The translations under genes were made by a program, and so were the position numbers. The notes beneath the pieces were generated by a model. The model saw only the letters and a list, made by a program, of their open reading frames with translations, had not been told where the DNA came from and searched no databases. Shown here piece by piece: positions 13,388 through 19,639 of a stretch of DNA of 19,639 bases. Numbering within the stretch: the first letter of the stretch is position 1; each line of letters begins with the position of its first letter. Source of the stretch: CAZMCC01 sp964564695 (lineage in GTDB: Bacteria > Planctomycetota > Phycisphaerae > Phycisphaerales > UBA1924); contig CAZMCC010000075.1 in NCBI GenBank assembly GCA_964564695.1, positions 1 through 19,639 on the forward strand, in the 5' to 3' direction.

Positions 13388-14807
13388 GACCCTGCACGTC
13401 GCAAAGCGTGAGTTCGCCTCGACGGTCCTGACCAAGGGCTTCATCTTCGGCATCCTGCTGACGCCGATCATCCTGATGGTTGTGGTCGGCGCGATGGCGC
13501 TGACGAGCAAGCTCAAGGGCCCGACGCTCGTGGGTGAGGTCGCGATCATCGACCGCACGGGGACCGTGGCGCCGGGAGTGGTCGAGAGCTTCAGCGAGGA
13601 GGGCCTCAAGCGCGAGCAGGAGCGCATCCAACGCGCCAAGGGTGAGTTCGCCGAGAAGACCGCTGAGATCTTGGGCGTCGACGAAAAGCAGGCAAAGACG
13701 GCCGCGAGCATGAGCACGCCGGCCTCGGGCCCTACGACGGAGCTCACGGTCGCGGTGCTCGACTCGGGCGCCGATCCCGAGCCGATCAAGGACGCCCTCA
13801 AGGCGGTCGACATCACCGAGAAGGACGACGCGGGCAACGCCAGGCGTCAGCGCGTGGCGGTCGCCATCATCAGCCCCGAAGCGCTCAAGCCCAACGCCGA
13901 GGGCGACTATGGCGGGTTCGAGCTCTACACGGCCCAGCGCATCGACTTCCAGATCCAGGAGCGGATCGCCAAGCGGATCGGGCACGCCATCGTCGACGCG
14001 CGGCTCGCGTCCGACCCGCGCATCGGCGCCACGGGCATGACGACCGAGCAGGTCCGCCAGCTCATCCGCGAGCCCCGCGGCGCGATGCAGACGATGACCG
14101 CCCACGGCGAGCGCAAGAGCAACGAGCTGGCGACGATGTTCATCCCGCTGGGCTTCATGATGCTGCTGTTCATCGCCGTGATGACCGGCGGGCAGTACCT
14201 GGTCACGACCGTGGTCGAGGAGAAGTCGAGCCGCGTGATGGAGGTGCTGCTCAGCGCCGTGAGCCCGATGGAGCTCATGGTGGGCAAGATCGTGGGGCAG
14301 ATGCTGGTGGGGCTGCTGATCCTGGTGCTGTACTCGGGCCTGAGCATTGCCGCGCTGATCTACTTCGCCCAGACGCACCTGCTGCAGCCGATGAACATCG
14401 TCTACATCATCATCTTCTTCTTCATCGCGTTCTTCGTGGTCGCGTCGATGCTGGCCGCGGTGGGCAGCGCGGTGACCGAGCTCCGCGAGGCGCAGACCCT
14501 GATGACCCCGATCATGGTGTCGCTGATGCTGCCCTATCTGTTGTGGCTGCCGGTGAGCCGTGCCCCCAACTCGCTGTTCTCGACGGTGCTGAGCTTCATC
14601 CCGGTGATCAATCCCTTTGTCATGGTGATCCGGCTGGGAGGCAGCGAGCCCATTCCGGCGTGGCAGCCGCCCGTGAGCGTGCTCATCGGCGTCGTCACGG
14701 TCGTGATCTGCGCCTGGGCCGCGGCCAAGGTCTTCCGCATCGGCGTGCTCATGTACGGCAAGCCGCCGAACCTCAAGACGCTCATTCAGTGGGTGCGGAT
14801 GGCGTAG
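13380..14807 (+). CDS. ABC-2 type permease (NatB-like)
   Basis: The 475-aa membrane subunit pairs with the preceding ATPase. One TM segment (about 20-42, GFIFGILLTPIILMVVVG) is followed by an extracytoplasmic domain of about 210 residues, then about six TM segments (from about 257), including FIPLGFMMLLFIAVMTGG, LLILVLYSGLSIAALIYF and VYIIIFFFIAFFVVASML. The cytosolic loop VVEEKSSRVMEVLLSAVSP with ELMVGKIVG is a hallmark of NatB/ABC-2 exporters. GTG 13380 has GGAGGTG 4 nt upstream, inside the end of the ATPase gene, so the pair is translationally coupled. The large external domain contains a Lys/Glu-rich helical stretch (KREQERIQRAKGEFAEKTAE). Substrate is unknown. Confidence 0.92.
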   Translation: MRKTLHVAKREFASTVLTKGFIFGILLTPIILMVVVGAMALTSKLKGPTLVGEVAIIDRTGTVAPGVVESFSEEGLKREQERIQRAKGEFAEKTAEILGVDEKQAKTAASMSTPASGPTTELTVAVLDSGADPEPIKDALKAVDITEKDDAGNARRQRVAVAIISPEALKPNAEGDYGGFELYTAQRIDFQIQERIAKRIGHAIVDARLASDPRIGATGMTTEQVRQLIREPRGAMQTMTAHGERKSNELATMFIPLGFMMLLFIAVMTGGQYLVTTVVEEKSSRVMEVLLSAVSPMELMVGKIVGQMLVGLLILVLYSGLSIAALIYFAQTHLLQPMNIVYIIIFFFIAFFVVASMLAAVGSAVTELREAQTLMTPIMVSLMLPYLLWLPVSRAPNSLFSTVLSFIPVINPFVMVIRLGGSEPIPAWQPPVSVLIGVVTVVICAWAAAKVFRIGVLMYGKPPNLKTLIQWVRMA

Positions 14808-14822
14808 TGGGGTGGGGGGGGA

Positions 14823-14857
14823 GTGAACAGTGAATGGTGAGCGGTGAATGGTGAAGA
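14823..14857. repeat. heptanucleotide tandem array GTGAAYG
   Basis: There are five consecutive 7-nt units: GTGAACA (14823), GTGAATG (14830), GTGAGCG (14837), GTGAATG (14844) and GTGAAGA (14851). The array lies between the permease stop and the next coding region and contains the annotated ATG of that gene (14848). Confidence 0.85.
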
Positions 14858-15663
14858 GACCCGAATCCCCCGGCGCCGTGCGTGAGCTTGATAAGTACGA
14901 TCTGTACACGTTGTGCGCCCAGGCGCCGCAGCGTCAGGTCGCGTTCCTCCGCGCGGTTCACGGCAGGTTGCCAAGGAGTGGGGGGGTTCTCCGCGAGGAC
15001 TTCTCCGGGCCGGCCGCCCTGTGCGCGGAGTGGGTCAGGACTCCCGGCAGTACGGCCGTTGCCGTCGACCGCGACCCCGAGCCGCTCGCGAAGGTCGCCG
15101 GCCCGCCCGCCATCCCCGGCGTCCGCACCGTCGTCGCCGACGTCTTCGACGCCCCCGACAAGGCCGACCTCATCGTGTCGACCAACTACGCCGTGTGCGA
15201 GCTCCACGAACGGGCGAGCCTCGTCGACTACCTCCGCCTCACCCGCGAACGCCTCAACCCCGGCGGCGTCTTCGTCGCCGACCTCTACGGCGGGCCCGAC
15301 GCGCTCGCCCCCGGCCAGTTCGACCACGGCGTCCGCGGGCCCGACGGCGAGAGGATCACCTACATCTGGCAGCAGCTCGAGGCCAGCCCTCTGACCGCCC
15401 GTGTCCGCAACGCCATGCACTTCCAGGTGAAGGCCAAGGGCGCCAAGACCCGGACGCTCGAGAACGCCTTCGAGTACGACTGGCGGCTGTGGACGGTCCC
15501 GGAGCTCGCCGACGCGCTGGCCGAGGCCGGGTTCACGTCCGTCGAGATTTACGACCGGCTCGGGGACGCGGTGGACGCGGATGGGAACGTGTACGTGAAG
15601 CCCGTCGAGGACGGCCTTCCGAGCGAGGTGAGCTTCGTGGTGTACGTGGTGGGCCGCCGGTAG
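14848..15663 (+). CDS. class I SAM-dependent methyltransferase
   Basis: The product is 271 aa from ATG 14848. SAM motif I is the variant LREDFSGPAALC (Asp51). AVAVDRDPEPL is the acidic end of strand 2, VVADVFDAP is motif II-like, and DLIVSTNYAVCELHERASLVDY with RLNPGGVFVADLYGG forms the motif III region. The C-terminus (TVPELADALAEAGFTSVEIY) is typical of small-molecule methyltransferases. Substrate is unknown. The ATG falls within a heptanucleotide repeat array and GGTGA abuts it; GTG 14878 (VRELDKYDLYTL), just outside the array and where homology-like sequence starts, is an equally plausible start. It is 40 nt downstream of the ABC permease, and a hairpin follows the stop. Confidence 0.85.
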   Translation: MVKRPESPGAVRELDKYDLYTLCAQAPQRQVAFLRAVHGRLPRSGGVLREDFSGPAALCAEWVRTPGSTAVAVDRDPEPLAKVAGPPAIPGVRTVVADVFDAPDKADLIVSTNYAVCELHERASLVDYLRLTRERLNPGGVFVADLYGGPDALAPGQFDHGVRGPDGERITYIWQQLEASPLTARVRNAMHFQVKAKGAKTRTLENAFEYDWRLWTVPELADALAEAGFTSVEIYDRLGDAVDADGNVYVKPVEDGLPSEVSFVVYVVGRR

Positions 15664-15708
15664 TCGGGGCTGCCCGTCCGGGCGTCGCGCTTGCCGGACG
15701 GGTCCCGA
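15664..15708 (+). terminator. hairpin after the methyltransferase gene
   Basis: CCCGTCCGG (15673-15681) and CCGGACGGG (15694-15702) form a perfect 9-bp stem, extended by TCGGG (15664-15668) with CCCGA (15704-15708) across an internal loop. It begins right after the stop codon. There is no T-run. Confidence 0.55.
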
Positions 15709-15762
15709 CCGGGGCACCCCGGCGAGTGCGACGCGGACCCCCATTTCATGAAAGCGGTGGGG

Positions 15763-15780
15763 TTCATCCCTCAGGATGAA
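15763..15780. other. small hairpin upstream of the protease gene
   Basis: TTCATCC (15763-15769), loop CTCA, and GGATGAA (15774-15780) form a perfect 7-bp stem 150 nt before the protease ATG. Its role is unknown. Confidence 0.35.
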
Positions 15781-15792
15781 AGCCGCATCCCC

Positions 15793-15822
15793 TTGTCCGC
15801 TTGTCGGTAAGTCCGGTAGTCT
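15793..15822 (+). promoter_or_regulatory. weak candidate promoter for the metalloprotease
   Basis: TTGTCC (15793-15798) and TAGTCT (15817-15822) are 18 nt apart. The -10 matches the consensus at only three positions. The implied leader is about 100 nt. Confidence 0.25.
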
Positions 15823-15929
15823 CTTGTTCCCGGTCCAAAGGCGGCCGGGTTGTCCCGTCGTCGCTCCCAAGCGTCCCGGCCCCCACCCACCCGTTCACCC
15901 CCGTTGACAATCCACGAGGAGTTCGCCCC

Positions 15930-18900
15930 ATGACACACCGTTGGAGCTCAAAGCCGTCCGCGCGCCGCCTGGCGTGGTGGACGGGCACCGCGCTGGCTGC
16001 CGCAGCCCTTTGCCTGGGCGGCGGCGACCCCGGCATCCACGTCGGGCCGAGCCTCGCTCGCGCCCAGGACGACGGCGGCGAAGACAAGTTCCCGAAGTTC
16101 GAGGAGATCTCGAAGGGGTTCGAGAAGGTCGTCTCCACGGCCGACGGTGACGCTTCGCTGTTCACGCTCTGGACCCGCGCCAAAGACGGCAAGATGCTCG
16201 CCGAGTTCCCGCGCGGCTGGGACCGCCAGAAGCACTTCATCGCCGTCACGGTGGGCGGCGGCGACGTCTACGCCGGCCTCCACGTCAACGACATGTACGT
16301 GTACTGGAAGCGCATCGACAAGCGCATGGTCATGATCCAGCCCAACGTCGAGATCCGCTCGACCGGCGACCAGGAGTCCAAGGACTCCGTCCAGCGCATC
16401 TTCACCGACCGCGTCCTGCTCGACGTTCCGATCATGGGCATGGGCCCAAGCGGCCAGCCCGTCATCGACATGCGCGGCCTGCTTGTGGGCAACGCCACCC
16501 GCTTCTTCGGCTACGAGGCCATGGGCGGCAACAACGCCCTCGCCACCATCTCCAAGGCCAAGGCCTTCCCGCACAACGTCGAGATCGCGTACCAGATGCC
16601 CGTCTCGGGCGGCACGCTCCGCACGTTCCACTACTCGATCAGCCTTCTCCCGGACAACACCGGCTACAAGCCGCGTGAGGCCGACGAGCGCATCGGGTTC
16701 TTCACCACGGTCTACCGCGACCTGGGCAAGTTCCGCGACGACAAGGCGTGGGTCCGCTACATCAACCGCTGGAACCTCGAGAAGCGAGACTCCAGCCGCA
16801 AGCTGAGCCCGCCGAAGGAGCCGATCGTCTGGTACGTCGATCACGCCGTGCCCGTGCGATACCGGCGCTGGATCAAGCAGGGCATCGACTACTGGAACTC
16901 CGCGTTCGAGAAGGTCGGGATCGTCGACGCGATCCAGGTCGTCTTCCAGGACAAGGAGACCGGGGCCCACATGGACAAGGATCCCGAGGATGTGCGGTAT
17001 AACTTCATCCGCTGGCTGAGCAACGACCAGGGCACGGCCATCGGCCCGTCGCGCGTTCACCCCATGACCGGGCAGATTCTGGACGCCGACGTCGTCCTCA
17101 CCGACGGCTTCATCCGCGCCTTCTGGACCGAGTTCAACGAGATCATCCCCGAGATCGCGATGGAAGGGATGACCCCCGAGACCCTCGCCTGGCTCGAGCG
17201 CAAGCCCCAGTGGGACCCGCGCCTGCGTCTCGCTCCCCCCGAGCAGCGCGACTACATGATGGCCCAGCGCGCCAAGCGCGGCGTGCTCCGCTACGGCGGC
17301 CACCCCGCGGCCGGCGCCGACCCCGCCATGCTCGGCAACGACACCTACGACGGCCTCGGCGGGCGCGTCAGCCAGGTCAACGGCATGTGCATGGCCTCCA
17401 AGGGCCTGGGCGTCAACATGGCGATGATGCGCATGTACCTCGACGTCCTGGGCGCTCTTGACGAGGACAACGACGGCAACATCCCCCAGATCGTCGCGCT
17501 CGCCGATGACGGCGTGAGCGGCACCTGGACCTGCAAGGCCGTCGGGCCGGCTCCGATGCCGCCCGAGGGCGTCGAGTTCGCGCTCGACATCACCGTCGAG
17601 GAAGGCAACGCGGTGATGGGCCACGTCACGGGCCCGATGGGCGAAGAGTCCGTCTCCGGCCAGTGGGACCCGCAGGCCAAGAAGCTCGCGCTCACTGTCG
17701 AAGCCGGCGATGAGGGCAAGGTCAGCATGGACCTCGCCGTCAACGGCTCGAGCCTCACGGGCGACGCCAAGATCGCCGAGATCACCCTCAAGGTCAACGG
17801 CAACCGCACCCAGGTGAAGGAGACCGCGGCCGCCGCGGTCAGCGTCGCTTCCGCCGCTGTCGCCGAGAAGACCACGGGCGCCAAGGACGACGACAAGGAC
17901 GCCAAGAAGGACAAGAAGGACGAGGACAAGGACAAGAAGGACGAAGGCAAGAAGGACGAGGAGAAGAAGGACGAGGCGAAGGCGGACAAGTCCGACAAGC
18001 CCGACCTCCTCGACGGCATCCCCGAGTGGTACGTCGGGCCGGCCCTCGCCGACCTGGTCGCCCACGAGGTCGGCCACTGCCTGGGCCTGCGTCACAACTT
18101 CAAGGCCTCGTCGATCTATTCCATGGATCAGATCAACTCCACCGAGTGGAAGGGCAAGAAGCCCCTCACCGGCTCGGTCATGGAGTACAACCCCGTCAAC
18201 ATCCGCGTCGAGACCGGCACCGTCCAGGGTGACTTCGCGATGAACAACATCGGGCCCTATGACCGCTGGGTCATCGAGTACGGCTACACGATGGACGATC
18301 CCAAGAAGGTCGCCTCGCGCGTCGCCGAACCCGAGCTCGCCTACGCCACGGACGAAGACACCTGGGGCCCGGACCCCAGCAGCCGTCGCTGGGACATGGG
18401 TTCCGACCCGCTCGACTACGCCAAGGAGCAGATCCGCCTCGCCAAGTACATCCGCGGGCGCATCACCGACAAGTTCGTGAAGGACGGCGACAGCTGGAGC
18501 CGCGCCCGGCGCGGGTATCAGCTCAGCCTCGCTCAGCAGGTCCGGGCCGCACAGATGATGTCCGGCTGGATCGGCGGCACCTACGTCAACCGCGATCGCA
18601 AGGGCGATCCCAACGGTCGCAAGCCGCTCGTTCCCGTCCCCGCCGCCCAGCAGCGGGCCGCGCTCAAGTTCGTCATGGAGAACACCTTCCGCGACGAGTC
18701 CTACGGCCTCACGCCGGACCTCCTGCAGTACATGACCGTTGACAAGTGGTGGGACGCCGGCGGTCAGGCCGGGATCTACGAGGACAACACCTGGCCCGTG
18801 CACGAGCGCATCGGCGCGATCCAGGCCTCGCTGCTCACCAGCATCATGAACCCGACCGTCATGCGGCGCGTCTATGACAACGAGTTCCGCACCCCCGCCG

Positions 18901-19442
18901 GCCAGGACGCGCTCACCCTTCCCGAACTCGTTGACGCCCTCAGCGGCGAGATCTTCACCGAGATCAAGGCCAAGCCCTCGCGCCAGTTCACGGCGCGCGA
19001 GCCCATGGTCTCCAGCCTCCGGCGCAACCTCCAGACCGAAATGGTCGAGCGGCTCATCGACCTCACCTTCCCCGACGGCATGTACGGCCCCGCCGGGCGC
19101 ACCATCAGCAACCTCGCCAACGCCAAGCTCCGCGAGATCCGCGGGCAGATCAAGGGCGTCGACACCGAGGCCGCCAAGGTCGACCCCTACACCATGGCCC
19201 ACCTCAGCGAGGTCGCCAAGCGCATCGACAAGGCCCTCGACGCGCAGTACATCTACAACACCAACATGATCGGCGGCGGCGGGTACATGGGCGGCTTCTA
19301 CGGCCAGCCCGCGGCCGCTCCGGCCCAGCCCGGCGCGCAGAGCTCCGGCACCTCGCCCGAGCCCACCTACTTCACGCCGCCGACCCCGACGGACGTGCAG
19401 CCCGCCGCTCCCGCTCCCTCGCCGACCCCGGCCGGGCGCTGA
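15930..19442 (+). CDS. secreted zinc-dependent metalloprotease (DUF5117-like, metzincin motif) with inserted domain
   Basis: The product is 1170 aa. ATG 15930 has GAGGAG 8 nt upstream and opens a signal peptide (RR-LAWWTGTALAAAALCLGG, cleavage near ARA-QDD, residue about 46), so the protein is exported. Residues about 55-330 resemble the DUF5117 region (FTLWTRAKDGKMLAEFPRGW...). PIVWYVDHAVPVRYRRWIKQ with DYWNSAFEKVG and DADVVLTDGF opens the catalytic part. The zinc motif HEVGHCLGLRH is at 712-722 (His712, Glu713, His716, His722), with a Met-turn candidate in SVMEYNP (Met751). Between these parts, residues about 520-690 are unusual: a beta-rich domain (GTWTCKAVGP...VSGQWDPQAKKLALTV) and a Lys/Asp/Glu-rich linker (652-690). 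The C-terminus is Gly/Pro/Ala-rich. It is monocistronic with a strong terminator. Peptidase activity is expected from the motif; substrate is unknown. Confidence 0.92.
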   Translation: MTHRWSSKPSARRLAWWTGTALAAAALCLGGGDPGIHVGPSLARAQDDGGEDKFPKFEEISKGFEKVVSTADGDASLFTLWTRAKDGKMLAEFPRGWDRQKHFIAVTVGGGDVYAGLHVNDMYVYWKRIDKRMVMIQPNVEIRSTGDQESKDSVQRIFTDRVLLDVPIMGMGPSGQPVIDMRGLLVGNATRFFGYEAMGGNNALATISKAKAFPHNVEIAYQMPVSGGTLRTFHYSISLLPDNTGYKPREADERIGFFTTVYRDLGKFRDDKAWVRYINRWNLEKRDSSRKLSPPKEPIVWYVDHAVPVRYRRWIKQGIDYWNSAFEKVGIVDAIQVVFQDKETGAHMDKDPEDVRYNFIRWLSNDQGTAIGPSRVHPMTGQILDADVVLTDGFIRAFWTEFNEIIPEIAMEGMTPETLAWLERKPQWDPRLRLAPPEQRDYMMAQRAKRGVLRYGGHPAAGADPAMLGNDTYDGLGGRVSQVNGMCMASKGLGVNMAMMRMYLDVLGALDEDNDGNIPQIVALADDGVSGTWTCKAVGPAPMPPEGVEFALDITVEEGNAVMGHVTGPMGEESVSGQWDPQAKKLALTVEAGDEGKVSMDLAVNGSSLTGDAKIAEITLKVNGNRTQVKETAAAAVSVASAAVAEKTTGAKDDDKDAKKDKKDEDKDKKDEGKKDEEKKDEAKADKSDKPDLLDGIPEWYVGPALADLVAHEVGHCLGLRHNFKASSIYSMDQINSTEWKGKKPLTGSVMEYNPVNIRVETGTVQGDFAMNNIGPYDRWVIEYGYTMDDPKKVASRVAEPELAYATDEDTWGPDPSSRRWDMGSDPLDYAKEQIRLAKYIRGRITDKFVKDGDSWSRARRGYQLSLAQQVRAAQMMSGWIGGTYVNRDRKGDPNGRKPLVPVPAAQQRAALKFVMENTFRDESYGLTPDLLQYMTVDKWWDAGGQAGIYEDNTWPVHERIGAIQASLLTSIMNPTVMRRVYDNEFRTPAGQDALTLPELVDALSGEIFTEIKAKPSRQFTAREPMVSSLRRNLQTEMVERLIDLTFPDGMYGPAGRTISNLANAKLREIRGQIKGVDTEAAKVDPYTMAHLSEVAKRIDKALDAQYIYNTNMIGGGGYMGGFYGQPAAAPAQPGAQSSGTSPEPTYFTPPTPTDVQPAAPAPSPTPAGR

Positions 19443-19475
19443 AGCAGCGAAGTCTCTGATTGACCCGTAAACATC

Positions 19476-19502
19476 GCGGGCCCGTCCTCAGGACGGGCCC
19501 GC
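19476..19502 (+). terminator. strong intrinsic terminator of the metalloprotease gene
   Basis: GCGGGCCCGTCC (19476-19487), loop TCA, and GGACGGGCCCGC (19491-19502) form a perfect 12-bp GC-rich stem, followed by TTTCGTTCT. It lies 33 nt after the stop codon. Confidence 0.9.
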
Positions 19503-19569
19503 TTTCGTTCTAGGGGAAAGCACAAACGCACAGCGTCACCCAGGTACGCACGGGGAGGCGATGTCTTCG

Positions 19570-19597
19570 CCTAATCCCTAGTCCCTACTGACTACTG
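19570..19597. repeat. heptanucleotide tandem array CCTARTC
   Basis: There are four 7-nt units: CCTAATC (19570), CCTAGTC (19577), CCTACTG (19584) and ACTACTG (19591). The array sits in the spacer after the protease terminator. Confidence 0.7.
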
Positions 19598-19598
19598 C

Positions 19599-19617
19599 AA
19601 ATATGTCTGACACATTT
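19599..19617. repeat. REP-like palindrome at the right edge
   Basis: AAATATGTCTGACACATTT is a 19-nt palindrome around a central T with one mismatched pair (A19603/C19613). Motifs of the form GGTGTCTGACACC are often found beside REP-associated tyrosine transposase (RAYT) genes; no such gene is inside the window. Confidence 0.5.
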
Positions 19618-19639
19618 CCGGCGCGAGGGCGCAGCGGTG

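Noticed and set aside
13281..14909. 542-aa open frame on the minus strand
   Set aside because: It is antisense to the ABC permease. Its FTIHRSPFTVH start is just the heptanucleotide array translated.
15904..15909. TTGACA, a perfect -35 hexamer
   Set aside because: The matching -10 would fall on the protease start codon and reads CCCATG, and the gene has a Shine-Dalgarno in between.
15801..15929. N-terminal extension of the metalloprotease frame
   Set aside because: ATG 15930 has a good Shine-Dalgarno and begins a normal signal peptide; the extension would bury it.
15948..19202. 1084-aa open frame on the minus strand
   Set aside because: It is a Val/Leu/Asp-rich mirror of the metalloprotease gene. 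The plus strand has a signal peptide, zinc motif, Shine-Dalgarno and terminator.
1..19639. CRISPR arrays, tRNA or rRNA genes, insertion sequences
   Set aside because: I saw no regularly spaced direct repeats with unique spacers, no cloverleaf with a T-loop, and no transposase motifs. The tandem arrays present have 7-, 9/10- or 15-nt periods without spacers.

Overview
The window is GC-rich chromosomal DNA with no transposase, phage, plasmid or CRISPR genes. Gene content and style suggest a Planctomycetota bacterium, probably of class Phycisphaerae (inference). The pointers are a secretin-N-like periplasmic domain behind a PadR-partner domain, a large secreted zinc metalloprotease carrying an extra beta-rich domain, a PrkA kinase, GTG starts, and abundant short interspersed repeats.

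Layout. 1-820 (-): 5' part of a PrkA-type serine kinase gene that runs off the left edge. 1111-2863 (+): two methyltransferase genes, the second being trmB. 3047-5356 (+): a membrane CHASE4-type hybrid histidine kinase. 5512-7116 (+): ATP-dependent PEP carboxykinase (pckA), followed by a hairpin of about 100 nt. 7383-8872 (+): a PadR regulator translationally coupled to a membrane protein that joins a PadR-partner helical domain to a periplasmic secretin-N-like domain. 8869-9627 (-): PHP-domain phosphoesterase, converging on that pair with a 4-bp overlap. 9768-10166 (-): HU/IHF-family DNA-binding protein, with a strong sigma70-type promoter about 275 nt upstream and a structured leader. 10442-10786: repeat-rich spacer. 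10787-11710 (-): outer-membrane beta-barrel-like protein, divergent from arfB (11777-12259, +). 12389-14807 (+): two-gene ABC exporter (ATPase plus NatB-like permease). 14848-15663 (+): another SAM methyltransferase, whose start codon lies inside a heptanucleotide repeat. 15930-19442 (+): secreted metzincin-type protease, ended by a textbook terminator. 19503-19639: spacer with a second heptanucleotide array and a palindrome like those linked to REP-associated tyrosine transposases.

How the genes work together. Most are housekeeping or signalling genes in short operons: methyltransferase-trmB, padR-membrane partner, and ABC ATPase-permease. The least conventional parts are the PadR/helical-domain/secretin-N membrane module, the long leader of the HU-like gene with three 15-nt repeats, the protease whose catalytic domain is split by an inserted domain and a Lys/Asp-rich linker, and several families of short repeats between genes.
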